The notes: generated from the sequence alone by a model not told the origin. DNA of 64,000 bases from an uncultured Trueperaceae bacterium (GCA_937907415.1 CALCHY010000048.1:62001-126000), one strand, 5' to 3'; positions 37,948-46,331 are shown, counted from the stretch's first letter. Program-made: numbers and translations.

Positions 37948-38586
37948 TTAGGAGTTGAAGATGAGGTTGGCGATGTAGGGGTCGGCGGCGGCGATGTGGA
38001 GCGTGTACTCGCCCTTGGCGCCCTCGACGATGCCTTCACGCTGCAGTTCCGCCATGAACTTCGTGACGGTGACGCGAGTGCTGTTGACGAGGTCGGCCAG
38101 GTCGGCGTGCGTGAGGGGGAGCGTGAAGCTGATGTCGGCTTTGGCGGTGTCCCCGAAGCGCTTGGCGAGGTCCTTGAGGGTCTCGAGGAGCCTGATGGCG
38201 ATGGGGAGGTCGTTCTGTTGCAGGCGGGCTTCGTTGCGGACGCTGGAGCGCGCGAGGTAGTCGACGATGGCGTCGATGTTCTCGGGGCGCTTGAGGTGCT
38301 CGTGCGGGATGATCGTGACGAGCGCGTCGCTGGCGGTGATGGCCGTGTGCGGGTGCTTGCCTTGGTGGATGCCGAGGATGTCTCTGGGGCCGGCTACGTC
38401 GAGGAGGCGGTCTGTGCGTTGCTCGTTGTCGCCTCGGTGCAGTCCCACCCAACTGTCCCCAAGCACCTTGATGGTGCCGTTGTGAACGTAGAAGGCTTGC
38501 GTGGCGTTCTCGCCGGCCTGGTAGAGCGTGCGGCCGGCTGGGATGGTCTTCTGGATCCCCTCGAGTGAGGGGGTGCTTGTTCTCAT
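37948..38586 (-). CDS. Crp/Fnr-family transcription regulator
   Basis: The 212-aa protein has a cupin-like sensor domain (PAGRTLYQAGENATQAFYVH, then NGTIKVLGDSWVGLHRGDN), a dimerisation helix (IAIRLLETLKDLAKRFGDTA) and a winged helix (LPLTHADLADLVNSTRVTVTKFMAELQREGIVEGAKGEYTL). The canonical cAMP-binding Arg-Ser pair is not obvious, so the ligand is uncertain. AAAGGAG precedes ATG 38586; an upstream ATG adds ten residues without a site. It is directly upstream of PRTRC E and probably controls the cassette or its own operon. Confidence 0.85.
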   Translation of the reverse strand: MRTSTPSLEGIQKTIPAGRTLYQAGENATQAFYVHNGTIKVLGDSWVGLHRGDNEQRTDRLLDVAGPRDILGIHQGKHPHTAITASDALVTIIPHEHLKRPENIDAIVDYLARSSVRNEARLQQNDLPIAIRLLETLKDLAKRFGDTAKADISFTLPLTHADLADLVNSTRVTVTKFMAELQREGIVEGAKGEYTLHIAAADPYIANLIFNS

Positions 38587-38607
38587 GCGGTGCTCCTTTG
38601 GTTCGTT

Positions 38608-38637
38608 TCCTGCCACATGCGCTTCGCGCTTCTTTCC
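38608..38637 (-). repeat. Intergenic GCGC repeat, copy c (crp leader)
   Basis: The minus strand reads GGGAAAGAAGCGCGAAGCGC followed by ATGTGGCAGG. It matches the AGAAG(GA)GCGC-N-GCGCAAGTGGC pattern of the other three copies. Confidence 0.45.
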
Positions 38638-38670
38638 CTAGTGGGTTGGGGTTGGTTCGGGGCAAAAGAA

Positions 38671-38700
38671 AGAAGCAGAAACCAAGTGGTCTCTGCTTCT
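38671..38700 (-). terminator. Rho-independent terminator of the 489-aa gene
   Basis: AGAAGCAGA pairs with TCTGCTTCT and ACCA/TGGT extends the stem inward. On the minus strand TTCTTTTG follows directly, as expected for intrinsic termination after the gene ending at 38760. Confidence 0.8.
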
Positions 38701-38759
38701 CGTCAGTTCCGAAGAACCCGATTTTTGGTGCCGAGGTTTTCTTCCTCGGTCGCGCGTCC

Positions 38760-40229
38760 TTAGCTCTTAGCTTGCGCTTCGAGCATGCGGAGGTGCGCGA
38801 GCTGACCGACGAGTCCGCGACGGGACTTGCCTGGGGTCAGTTCCAACTCGGTTTCGAGTTGGACGCGGGTGTTCTCGACGACCTTGGAGAGGCCTTCGAG
38901 GACATGGGCCGCGGGTCGCTCCTGCTGGGTAGCGGGGGCGGTTGCCGTCTGCCGTTCACCTGCCTTCGCCTTGTTCACGACGTGCGTGTAGAAGGCGAGT
39001 TGACGGGTGAGCCACGTGGGGATGTCCTCTCCGAGCTCCAGGCGTTCGTCACGATCTTCCGTGAGGAACTCAAGGATGCTCTCGGGGGTTTCCTCGTGGT
39101 TGGCGGGTACGGCGGTTTCCGCGTCATCCTGGTTGAGGATGGTGCGGCGTGCGTTGGCTTCTGCCTGTTCCTGTTGGAACTCGGCGAGGGCCGCGGCGGC
39201 GAGCTTGTCGGTCTTGGCTGCGCGTTCCCACTCAGCGAGGCTGGAGTGGTACCACGCACCGACTGGCGCGCTGACTTCACGCTTGGGCTCGGCGGCCTTC
39301 CGCTTCTCCAGGGGGAGAACGGGGATGGGCTTGCCGGTGCGCTTGCGCGTGTAGTTGCTCCAGGTGCGAACCCGGAGCGTGATGCTGCCCGTGTCGTCTC
39401 CGAGGTTGACGTAACCCCAGGTCTGGCGGGCTTGGCGCTCTTCGTACGACTCGAGAGCCGCGTTGAGAGCGTCGAGAGTGCCCAGGTCTTGGCTCATCAC
39501 CGCTTGGGTGACGATTTCGTCTGCTTCGTCGGGCAGGTCGTCCCAGCGGACTTCCTTGCCGGCGATGTAGACGAAGTTGCGACCTGGGGTGCCGTGCGCC
39601 CACTCCTCGTCGGAGCGGTCGCCGGAGGTGTCCACGTGCACGAAGTGTTCCTCCACGAAGAGGTCATCGAGCTCGGGGACGGTGGGGAGGCTGGCTGCCG
39701 AGGGACGGAGGTCCATCGGTTCCTCTACGCGGAAGGGGAGGTTGATGGCGTCGTCGCGCCACTCTCCGATTCGCTCGAGGTCCTTCTTGTCAGCTTCCAA
39801 CCACCTCGTGACCTTTGCGAACACGTCCTGCTTGTTCACGAGGGTCTTGGCCTTGGGGGCCTCGGCCTGCTGGCTCCACAGTTCCTTGAGGGCTGTGCGG
39901 AGCTTGGCAGCCTTGTAGGCGCGCGCGTCTGGCGTGACGCGGCGGCCCTTGAGCTGCGCCTGTCCGATCTTCGCGCGGAGGATCGCTTCGTCCATGGGCA
40001 TGCCGCTGTTGCGGGCCCAGAAGTTGGCGAGCCACCACTCGAGGGCGGGCAGGTGCTGAGGGAGCACCTCGGCGGTAAGGCGGCCGTCCGCCCAGGCCGG
40101 TGCGACCTGGGTGCCGATGAGGCGCGCGAAGCCCTTGTTGTCGCGGTACAGCTGACTAAGCTGTGCCACGAAGTCCTTGCGCGACTTGATCTTGGGACGG
40201 TAGAAGCTGAACACGAAAGTACCAGTCAT
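38760..40229 (-). CDS. Large hypothetical protein upstream of the PRTRC operon
   Basis: The 489-aa protein starts MTGTFVFSFYRPKIKSRKDF at ATG 40229, preceded by GGAGG 8 nt upstream. It contains ADGRLTAEVLPQHLPALEWW, DLFVEEHFVHVDTSG and GYVNLGDDTGSITLRVRTWS, then a charged helical C-terminal half. I recognise no domain. It has the best sigma-70 promoter in the region (TTGACG-17-TATGAT at 40296-40268) and its own terminator, so it is expected to be well expressed as a single-gene unit. Gene context suggests a plasmid function linked to the PRTRC cassette. Confidence 0.75.
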   Translation of the reverse strand: MTGTFVFSFYRPKIKSRKDFVAQLSQLYRDNKGFARLIGTQVAPAWADGRLTAEVLPQHLPALEWWLANFWARNSGMPMDEAILRAKIGQAQLKGRRVTPDARAYKAAKLRTALKELWSQQAEAPKAKTLVNKQDVFAKVTRWLEADKKDLERIGEWRDDAINLPFRVEEPMDLRPSAASLPTVPELDDLFVEEHFVHVDTSGDRSDEEWAHGTPGRNFVYIAGKEVRWDDLPDEADEIVTQAVMSQDLGTLDALNAALESYEERQARQTWGYVNLGDDTGSITLRVRTWSNYTRKRTGKPIPVLPLEKRKAAEPKREVSAPVGAWYHSSLAEWERAAKTDKLAAAALAEFQQEQAEANARRTILNQDDAETAVPANHEETPESILEFLTEDRDERLELGEDIPTWLTRQLAFYTHVVNKAKAGERQTATAPATQQERPAAHVLEGLSKVVENTRVQLETELELTPGKSRRGLVGQLAHLRMLEAQAKS

Positions 40230-40267
40230 CCTTGTTCCTCCACGTTTATTTATTTGGGGATACGTCA

Positions 40268-40296
40268 ATCATAGAGTGATAATTGGTTGGCGTCAA
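40268..40296 (-). promoter_or_regulatory. Strong sigma-70-type promoter
   Basis: On the minus strand TTGACG (40296-40291) and TATGAT (40273-40268) are separated by 17 nt. The spacer holds a variant of the CATG motif (plus strand TCATAGAGTGATAATTGG, 40269-40286). The leader to ATG 40229 is about 30 nt. Confidence 0.75.
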
Positions 40297-40368
40297 GGGT
40301 GTCCGGAGCGGGCCTAGTGGGGTTCTTGGTGGCTTATACCTTTTTCAGTTGTTGACTGGTCATCGTGG

Positions 40369-40452
40369 TATGATTGTGGCGGGAAGGATGTCAATCTTTC
40401 CTCACACGTTTGTTGGGGATACGAGTCGGTCGCGCTTCTTGGAGCGCGACCG
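40369..40452 (+). ncRNA. Candidate small RNA with terminator
   Basis: A TATGAT box (40369-40374) is followed by GGAAGGAT-GTCA-ATCTTTCC (40382-40401), an 8-bp hairpin with one G-U, and ends in the strong hairpin CGGTCGCGCT/AGCGCGACCG (40427-40452). There is no ORF. The -35 is poor and the T-run after the terminator is weak, so this is only a candidate. Confidence 0.25.
40427..40452. terminator. Strong hairpin next to the TnpB element
   Basis: CGGTCGCGCT, loop TCTTGG, AGCGCGACCG is a perfect 10-bp stem. The TnpB element's right end is 27 nt away. Confidence 0.6.
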
Positions 40453-40478
40453 GCTGCTGTCTGGGTTATGCGGCTGGC

Positions 40479-42146
40479 TGAACCTCCCCATTGCTAAAGC
40501 AAGGGGGTTCTAACTCGGATTCCTCGCGCCTCTCCCAACCCCTCCCACGAGTGGGGTACGACGTGTTGGGCCTTGACGGTTGGTGCCGGGTCTTGCTCGG
40601 GCGACCCGCTCTGACTCCGGTAAGTACCGAAGGTGGACGGCCGCGGCCGTCCGCTCGCAGGTTTGGTAGTGGCGTGCTGCCATGCCGCCCGAAGGAGCGG
40701 TTCCGCACCCTGATAAGCCAACATGGCCTTATCCGCATGCAGCACGTGAGGGATGGTGGTGGTCGCCGTATGGAGGGCGAGGTAAGCGGCTAAAAGGTCG
40801 CGCTGCATGACCAGCCCGCACTCGGGGCACTCGTGCACGCGCACCGAGAGGGGCTTCTTGCTTCTGGTTCCGCAGGCGCACTGTTGCGAGAGAGCGGTGT
40901 GGCGAGTGTTGATGAGGTTCACTTGCCCGCCGGCGCTTTCAGCCTTGCGGGTGAGAGCCCCCATGAACAAACCAGGCGCCTTGATCCTGATACTGCGACC
41001 GAAGCTCTTCTGCCAAGCCTTGATGGAGACGGCTTCCGTATGGATGACGCAGCCATGCTGGAGTACGTCGTTGACCAGTCGATGTTGCTCGGTGCGGCGG
41101 TAGGCGGCCAGGCGCCGCTCCAACTCAGCGAGCTCACCCCGAGTCTTCTTGTAGCGGTGACTGTACCGCCACGCCATGCGGCCCGGCCTGATGGTGCCGT
41201 CGGGCTGATGGTTCTCGGGGTTGGCGGCCCTGCGGCTACGGTCGAGCCTGCGTTGCAGCACGCGCCGCTCGCATTGCAGATCGTTAAGTTCCGGCACGAA
41301 CTCCAAGAGCTCCGCGTGCGCTTCACCCACCATGGCGATTGTCGACGGACCCAGGTCCAACGCGACGCGCTTCTCTGCGTTCCCCAGGCGCGCCTGATGC
41401 TTCTGCTTCACCAGCGGTTTCCCGGCCAGCACGAGCTGCGCGAAGTAGCGCGTCTTGCTCCGCACCCTCCGCCTGACGAGGCGCACGTACTTCACGCGCT
41501 GCTGCAAGCCCCAAGCCTGCACTCCATGCTTGTCCATGGGGTCGAGTACCGTCTTCAGCTCCAGGCCGAGGATGTTGACTTGCCCGTCGCGCCACATGAT
41601 GGCGGTGAGGTTGCTCTTCCCCTCGATGCTGTCGAGCTGGTTCACGCCCTTGTAGCGCGGCCGGCCCTTCGCCTTGAAGCTGTACTCTTCCACAGCCTGG
41701 AAAGCCCTGGTCGCAAGCTTCTGGCCCACGGGGCTACTCACGTGCTCGCGGATCCAGGCTTGTCGGACGCGGTTATTGAAGTACGTGTGCAGGTCGTACT
41801 CCCTGAAGCCAACCGCCTCGCGCGCCTCCTTGAAGAGTCGGTTGCGCACCGCGCCACGCGGAGCAGCCAACGCCCGCTGATACACGCGCGAGTCACGCAT
41901 CAACTTCAACCGCTTCAGCGCCTCACCCAAGCAGGCGTTGTAAACCTGCCTGGAGGCGAAGAAGATGGTTTCAAGACGCCTCTCATCGTTAGCGGTGACG
42001 CGCAGCGGCAACTCGAGGACGAACGAATCATCCTGCTTCTTCGGTTGTGAGTTGCGATCTCTCTTCACCTTGCGCATCTCCTTCAGCTAATCGCATGTCC
42101 CGGGAGACGGGAGTGTGCCCGCTTACCCCACGACTGAAGTCGGGGG
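40479..42146 (-). mobile_element. TnpB-only element (IS200/IS605 superfamily)
   Basis: The right end on the minus strand is the typical TnpB hairpin CCCCTTGCTTTAGCAATGGG followed by GAGGTTCA (510-479 of 40 kb). The left end has the hairpin CCCCCGAC-TTCA-GTCGTGGGG (42146-42125) preceded by GCATG, the probable target/TAM. No tnpA is present, so it relies on a transposase in trans, possibly the one at 53664. The sequence just beyond the right end (GCCAGCCGCATAACCCAGAC, 40478-40459) would be the guide of its omega RNA. Confidence 0.75.
40494..42077 (-). CDS. tnpB: RNA-guided endonuclease TnpB
   Basis: The 527-aa protein has the TnpB RuvC core: Asp241 in VALDLGPSTIAM, Glu348 in IHTEAVSIKAW, and Asp427 in MQRDLLAAYLA, with a zinc finger (Cys400, Cys402, Cys417, Cys420). 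It is longer than the usual 400 aa because of an N-terminal extension and a C-terminal tail encoded within the omega-RNA region. All catalytic residues are present. ATG 42077 is adjacent to GAAGGAG with no spacing; GTG 42068, 9 nt from that site, may be the real start. It would cut DNA matching its guide next to its TAM and help retain the element. Confidence 0.9.
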   Translation of the reverse strand: MRKVKRDRNSQPKKQDDSFVLELPLRVTANDERRLETIFFASRQVYNACLGEALKRLKLMRDSRVYQRALAAPRGAVRNRLFKEAREAVGFREYDLHTYFNNRVRQAWIREHVSSPVGQKLATRAFQAVEEYSFKAKGRPRYKGVNQLDSIEGKSNLTAIMWRDGQVNILGLELKTVLDPMDKHGVQAWGLQQRVKYVRLVRRRVRSKTRYFAQLVLAGKPLVKQKHQARLGNAEKRVALDLGPSTIAMVGEAHAELLEFVPELNDLQCERRVLQRRLDRSRRAANPENHQPDGTIRPGRMAWRYSHRYKKTRGELAELERRLAAYRRTEQHRLVNDVLQHGCVIHTEAVSIKAWQKSFGRSIRIKAPGLFMGALTRKAESAGGQVNLINTRHTALSQQCACGTRSKKPLSVRVHECPECGLVMQRDLLAAYLALHTATTTIPHVLHADKAMLAYQGAEPLLRAAWQHATTKPASGRPRPSTFGTYRSQSGSPEQDPAPTVKAQHVVPHSWEGLGEARGIRVRTPLL

Positions 42147-42166
42147 CATGCGCGGCCACGATAGGG

Positions 42167-43300
42167 TCAGCTGATGTCTTCGCTCGCGCGGATGCCGGCG
42201 CCTACCGGGAAGCGCGGGACGCCGTCTTCGCTGACCTCGAAGTACCTGACGTTGAGCATGCTGCCGTAGTGGCTTTCGGCGGTGTCGTACCAGGCGCGGC
42301 GTTCCTCCATTGTGCCCCTGGGGACGACGTCGAAGGTCTTGCCGTCGTCCATCTGGCACACCCAGATGATGGCGCCGTCGAACTTGCCGACGCCGGTCTT
42401 GTGCCCGACGATTGGGAACTCGGCGTCGAGGAACGACTTGACCTTGAGGAGTTCGAACGACCTGGCGCCGTACTGGTAGGCGCCGCCGGCGAGGCGCACC
42501 ATGGCGCCCTCGAAGCCGTCTTGCACGAACTGCGCTTGCGCCTCGTAGACCGCCTGCTCGTTCTCGACGAGGACGCTCGGTACGGCCTCGACCGGGTAGC
42601 CGGGCGCGAACTGGAGGCAGTTGAGGACTTCGAGGCGCTCGTTGAACGGCTGCTCGAGGTTGTCGCGGTCGATGACGTCGTAGACGTGGAAGACGAGCTG
42701 CTCGCTCTCTCCCGGGCGGTACTTCTTGACGAGGCGCGTGGTCTGTTGGAAGGTCTCGCCTACTCCGGCGTAGATCTCGCCGTCGTAGAGCGCGTCGCGC
42801 GGGAGGGTCTCCTCGAGGGCGGCGGCGATGTGCTCGACGCTGCCGATGTCGCGCCAGCTCTTGCCGCTTCTCGACATGATCTCGATCTGGTCGCCGTCCC
42901 AGAAGGCGAGGGCGCGGACGCCATCGAGCTTTGGCTGGACGTAGGCGGGGTAGGTGACGTTGCGGTTCTTGCGCTTCTCGAAGTCGCTGGCGAGCATGGG
43001 GCGCACGAGCTCGGCTTGCGCGTCCTCGATGCTCTCGGCATATTTGCGATCTCGCTTCTTCTGCCACATCGCCTGGGCTTCTAGGACCGCCTGCTCTTCG
43101 GCGGTGGTCTCGTTGCTGCGCCCGACGTTCTTGGGGGTGGCCGTCTTACGGGCGATCTGCTTCTCGCCGTCGACGAGGCCGTACTCGGTGACGATGTCGG
43201 CCCCTTCGGTCCAGACCTTCCAGGAGTAGATGCCGCCGGCTTTGCCCTGGTGGTAGAGGGTGGGGAGCGTTTGGGGGCGCTCGATGGTGGTGGTGCTCAA
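42167..43300 (-). CDS. ATP-dependent DNA ligase with WGR-like N-terminus
   Basis: The 377-aa protein begins with a WGR-like segment (SWKVWTEGADIVTEYGLVDG, 25-44). The nucleotidyltransferase core follows: motif I KLDGVRAL (Lys124 region), motif III YDGEIYAG, motif IV GFEGAMVRL, and motif V ELLKVKSFLD, followed by an OB-fold-like end (VPRGTMEERRAWY). ATP-dependent ligases of this type are common in phages and plasmids; cells of this group use an NAD-dependent LigA. The start is TTG 43300 with GGAGA upstream. It could seal nicks in recombination together with the nearby SSB, Sak4 and helicases. RNA ligase is a less likely alternative. Confidence 0.85.
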   Translation of the reverse strand: MSTTTIERPQTLPTLYHQGKAGGIYSWKVWTEGADIVTEYGLVDGEKQIARKTATPKNVGRSNETTAEEQAVLEAQAMWQKKRDRKYAESIEDAQAELVRPMLASDFEKRKNRNVTYPAYVQPKLDGVRALAFWDGDQIEIMSRSGKSWRDIGSVEHIAAALEETLPRDALYDGEIYAGVGETFQQTTRLVKKYRPGESEQLVFHVYDVIDRDNLEQPFNERLEVLNCLQFAPGYPVEAVPSVLVENEQAVYEAQAQFVQDGFEGAMVRLAGGAYQYGARSFELLKVKSFLDAEFPIVGHKTGVGKFDGAIIWVCQMDDGKTFDVVPRGTMEERRAWYDTAESHYGSMLNVRYFEVSEDGVPRFPVGAGIRASEDIS

Positions 43301-43328
43301 GATGGTGTCTCCGGTGTCGTTGCTGAGG

Positions 43329-44003
43329 CTAGGGGAGGTCGTTGAGGTTGAAGCGGCAATGGCTGGTGAAGCTGATGCCTCGAGCGATGGTGAGAGTGCC
43401 GTTCTCTATCACGCCTCGTTCTTGGAGCTCGGCGAGGGAGAAGTAGGCGCTGTAGCTGGTGCCGATTTGCAGGGGTGCTTCCGTGAAGTAGAGGGGTTCG
43501 TAGCGCATGCCGTTGGAGTCGACGGCGACGGCTGGCAGCCAGTCGGAGCCTCCGAGGGCGCGGGTAGTTCTGAACTGGACGAGCTGCTGGCGTCCCATGG
43601 CGAGGATCGACTCGCGGAACTCGCTGGCGTCGGGGCCGGTGAGGTTCCGTAGGGAAGAGACTCGGTCACGCATGAGGTGCTCGGCGAGGGCCGCGGTGCT
43701 GGTCAGGCTGCAGTTGGGCCCAAGGATGCTGCTCTCGCTAGCGGGAACGATCTCGACCTGGTTGAGGCCGGTGACTTCGATGTCGAACTCGATGGCCGGG
43801 TAGGCGTCGCGGTACGACCACCGAACGGCCCAGTTGCCGTTGTCGGCCTGGTAGGCGGGCGGGTTCTGGTACGCCTCGGCGAGCGTGTCGTACCAGGCCC
43901 CGTCGACGACCGTGCCATACATCTGCGCGGCGGCGGTACCGAGCGCGGCCAGGGCGATGACGAGGACGAGAGCTAGCAGGTTGCGAGAAGACGTGCTTCG
44001 CAT
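43329..44003 (-). CDS. Secreted hypothetical protein
   Basis: The 224-aa product begins MRSTSSRNLLALVLVIALAA with signal cleavage near TAAAQ. The mature part contains PAIEFDIEVTGLNQVEIVPA and YFSLAELQERGVIENGTLTI, with two cysteines (GPNCSL, SHCRFN). No family is recognised. ATG 44003 is supported by GAGAGGGA. The hairpin GCGGGGTT-AGGCTC-AACCCCGC (44032-44053) and the GCGC repeat lie in its leader. Confidence 0.65.
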   Translation of the reverse strand: MRSTSSRNLLALVLVIALAALGTAAAQMYGTVVDGAWYDTLAEAYQNPPAYQADNGNWAVRWSYRDAYPAIEFDIEVTGLNQVEIVPASESSILGPNCSLTSTAALAEHLMRDRVSSLRNLTGPDASEFRESILAMGRQQLVQFRTTRALGGSDWLPAVAVDSNGMRYEPLYFTEAPLQIGTSYSAYFSLAELQERGVIENGTLTIARGISFTSHCRFNLNDLP

Positions 44004-44053
44004 GATGTGGATCCCTCTCTGTGTTTGGTGTCGCGGGGTTGAGCCTAACCCCG

Positions 44054-44088
44054 CCACGTGCCACTTGCGCCGGAGGCGCTTCCTTCTC
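44054..44088 (-). repeat. Intergenic GCGC repeat, copy d
   Basis: The minus strand reads GAGAAGGAAGCGCCTCCGGC followed by GCAAGTGGCACGTGG. It is the longest copy, with the GCGCC/GGCGC palindrome. A hairpin at 44032-44053 follows it. Confidence 0.45.
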
Positions 44089-44112
44089 GCGACGCGGGGC
44101 TCGGGGCTGGCT

Positions 44113-44616
44113 CTAGTTGCTGGGGGCTAGGGCGCTCTTGGCGTGTTGGAGGATGTGGTGGAGGGTCTTGTGGGCGCGTTGACCTTCCCAGCCGAGGCGC
44201 TTGGCGGTGGTGGCTAGGCGCTCGGGGTTGTTGCCGAGGTGTTTGAGGAGTGCGCGTTCGTCCTTGGTCCAGAGGTGCCGCGCGGCGCTCGCGAGGGTGG
44301 CGAGTGCGGGGGCGTGCGCCAGTATGGTCTTGCGGCTGCGGTCGCCGGCGAGCACGTCGATGGCTGGCTTGAGTTCGTGCGCGGCGGGCGCTAGGGCTTG
44401 AGCGAGTTGTGGGATGCGTTTGGTGTTCTTCGCGAGCGCGTCGGCTTCGTGGAGGTGGTGCTGTCCGCGTTTGGTGAGCGCGAGCGCGCCGTTCTCGTTG
44501 AGGGTGATAAGGCGGGTCTTGAGGAGGGTGACGAGTTCGGGTGGGTGTATGCGGATGGGGCGTTGGTCGTGGATGGCGCGGAGGGCGCGGGTGGTTGTGG
44601 GGTTGGGTTGCGGCAA
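44113..44616 (-). CDS. Hypothetical helical protein
   Basis: The 167-aa protein (MPQPNPTTTRALRAIHDQRP...) looks like a winged-helix start (LVTLLKTRLITLNENGALAL, TKRGQHHLHEADALAK) followed by a long helical region. It could be a DNA-binding regulator. TTG 44616 has GGGGAGA 7 nt upstream. No specific family is recognised. Confidence 0.55.
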   Translation of the reverse strand: MPQPNPTTTRALRAIHDQRPIRIHPPELVTLLKTRLITLNENGALALTKRGQHHLHEADALAKNTKRIPQLAQALAPAAHELKPAIDVLAGDRSRKTILAHAPALATLASAARHLWTKDERALLKHLGNNPERLATTAKRLGWEGQRAHKTLHHILQHAKSALAPSN

Positions 44617-44939
44617 GGTGGTCTCCCCTGGTGTTGGTGAGCCTCGCGTGGTCTCCTGCGACTTCTACACGAGGCTCTCAACGAGGCGTTGATGACCGGG
44701 ACATGCTTTGGCTATTGCAGGACGGTGCCTTAGCAGCGGTTGCCCTCACCCGATCGAGGCGGGGGCGCTAGTGCCGTTAACGCCTTTCGCACCAGCTTGC
44801 CGGTCAACCTGGCGTGCCTCCAGCGATTACGCCGTGATGCTGGCGTTGGTCGCGTCGAGTGCAGCGCGGCGGGGTCACCCCCGTTGATTCCCACATTACC
44901 ACTCTCCGGCTGATTAGTGCGATTCGGAATCGTCTCATG
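44617..44939. other. Non-coding interval
   Basis: I found no gene in these 323 nt. A short GGCGT/ACGCC inverted repeat (about 44828-44846) is the only visible structure. The interval lies upstream of the 167-aa gene and downstream of the ankyrin gene. Confidence 0.4.
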
Positions 44940-46172
44940 TCAGAAGCGTGCGTCGTTGAGGCGCCAGTAGACGCTGGTGCCGACGAGCTTGGGGTTCTCG
45001 CGAGCTACATCGAAAGGCGTGGCGCCTGCTGGGTCCGGCGTCTTAGCGTCCGCGCCGGCGTCGAGGAGGAGATCTACTGTTTCTGGCTGACCTTTGAGGC
45101 TCGCGTGGAACAGGGCGGTCCAGCCAAGAGCGTCGCGCGCGTGGAGGGCGACGCCGACTTGTAGCAGGGTGGCTACGTTGGAGGGTGTTTCGCCTAGAGT
45201 TGCCCACATGAGGGTTGTCATCCCGTGTTCGTCGCGGGCTTCGGGTTCCGCGCCTGCTTCTATGAGCGCCGTTATGTTCTCGGTAGGGCCTTCCATGGCA
45301 GCAAACATCAGTGAGGTGGCTCCCGTTTCGGTTCTGGCTTCGAGGTTCGCTCCGGCAGCGACGAGAGTTTGGATGTTTTCGACGGGCCCAAGAGTGGCGG
45401 CGAACATCAGGGGTGTCTGCCCGTGCGCGCCTCGGGATTCGAGGTCGGCACCAGCAGCGAGCAGTTGATTGATTATTTCGACGGAAGCGTAGCGGGCGGC
45501 GACCATGAGAGGGGTTAGTCCGCTCTCGGTGCGGCCGTTGGGGTTGGCGCCGGCAGCTATCAGGGCACCGGCCGCCTCTAGGGCATCGTGCCTGCTCGCC
45601 GTGGCTAGGGGAGTATCGCCTCGGTAGTCGTGTGCTTCCAGGTTGGCGCCGGCACTGGCTAGAACGAGGATGATGTCCGCCGCATTTCTCCTTGCGGCGA
45701 TCGTGAGTGCGGTTCCATCTTGCCCGGAGGAATTGGCGTTAGCGCCCGCGGCAATGAGCATTTCGACGATTTCTGCAGTGCCGAACGCGCTTGCGAGCGT
45801 GATGGGCGTTCCTACGTCGTCTCGCAAGTTAGGGTCTGCGCCGGCTGCGAGAAGGATGCGAGCCGAATCAGCTTGCTCGTAGCGGATAGCGTACGAGAGA
45901 GCCGAGAACTTCGCTATTCCGGCTCTGGCGTTGATTTCGGCTCCGGCATCCAAGAGCAGCTGGACGATGTCGGTGCGGCCTGCTCTGCTGGCCCGCATTA
46001 GGGGTGTGCTGTCGTCGAAAGCGCGTGCATGGATGTCAGCGCCTGCGGCGATTACCGCTTGGACTTCCGCGACAGTGCCATTGACGACGAGTTCGTGAAG
46101 GTCTTCGGCGAAGGCTGCGCTAGCCATAAGGAGGCAAGTGAGGGCGACGATTCTAGAGATAGCAGTGGACAT
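44940..46172 (-). CDS. Secreted ankyrin-repeat protein
   Basis: The 410-aa product has a signal peptide (ISRIVALTCLLMASAAFA, cleavage near residue 19-21), then about eleven ankyrin repeats with the usual TPLM-A...G-x-x-IV-LL-AGA-N pattern from residue 25 to the end (for example LIAAGANPNGRTESGLTPLM). Ankyrin arrays bind proteins; a periplasmic or exported location is predicted. ATG 46172 follows AAAGGGGGAA. A CATG motif lies 80 nt upstream (46252-46268). The partner is unknown. Confidence 0.9.
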   Translation of the reverse strand: MSTAISRIVALTCLLMASAAFAEDLHELVVNGTVAEVQAVIAAGADIHARAFDDSTPLMRASRAGRTDIVQLLLDAGAEINARAGIAKFSALSYAIRYEQADSARILLAAGADPNLRDDVGTPITLASAFGTAEIVEMLIAAGANANSSGQDGTALTIAARRNAADIILVLASAGANLEAHDYRGDTPLATASRHDALEAAGALIAAGANPNGRTESGLTPLMVAARYASVEIINQLLAAGADLESRGAHGQTPLMFAATLGPVENIQTLVAAGANLEARTETGATSLMFAAMEGPTENITALIEAGAEPEARDEHGMTTLMWATLGETPSNVATLLQVGVALHARDALGWTALFHASLKGQPETVDLLLDAGADAKTPDPAGATPFDVARENPKLVGTSVYWRLNDARF

Positions 46173-46251
46173 TGATTCCCCCTTTAGGACTCGCTGTCGC
46201 CTCCTCGGGTGATGCTGATCCGGCAGAGGCGTTGAGTTGGGCACGGCGAAG

Positions 46252-46268
46252 GTATCACTCTTTTATGG
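46252..46268 (-). promoter_or_regulatory. CATG motif upstream of the ankyrin gene
   Basis: The minus strand reads CCATAAAAGAGTGATAC, a variant of the ACATGAAAAACTGATAA consensus, about 80 nt before ATG 46172. Confidence 0.4.
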
Positions 46269-46331
46269 AGGTGGCAACGGAGGACAATCTGGTCGCGTGG
46301 GGCGCTCGCGGTGGTTGGCTTCTCTCGTCTC

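Noticed and set aside
38565..40274. Long plus-strand open frame of 569 codons
   Set aside because: It is antisense to the crp leader and the 489-aa gene, Gly/Val-rich with no domain, and has no promoter or ribosome-binding site.
42047..43084. Long plus-strand open frame opposite the DNA ligase
   Set aside because: Antisense shadow in GC-rich DNA; the ligase on the minus strand has all catalytic motifs.
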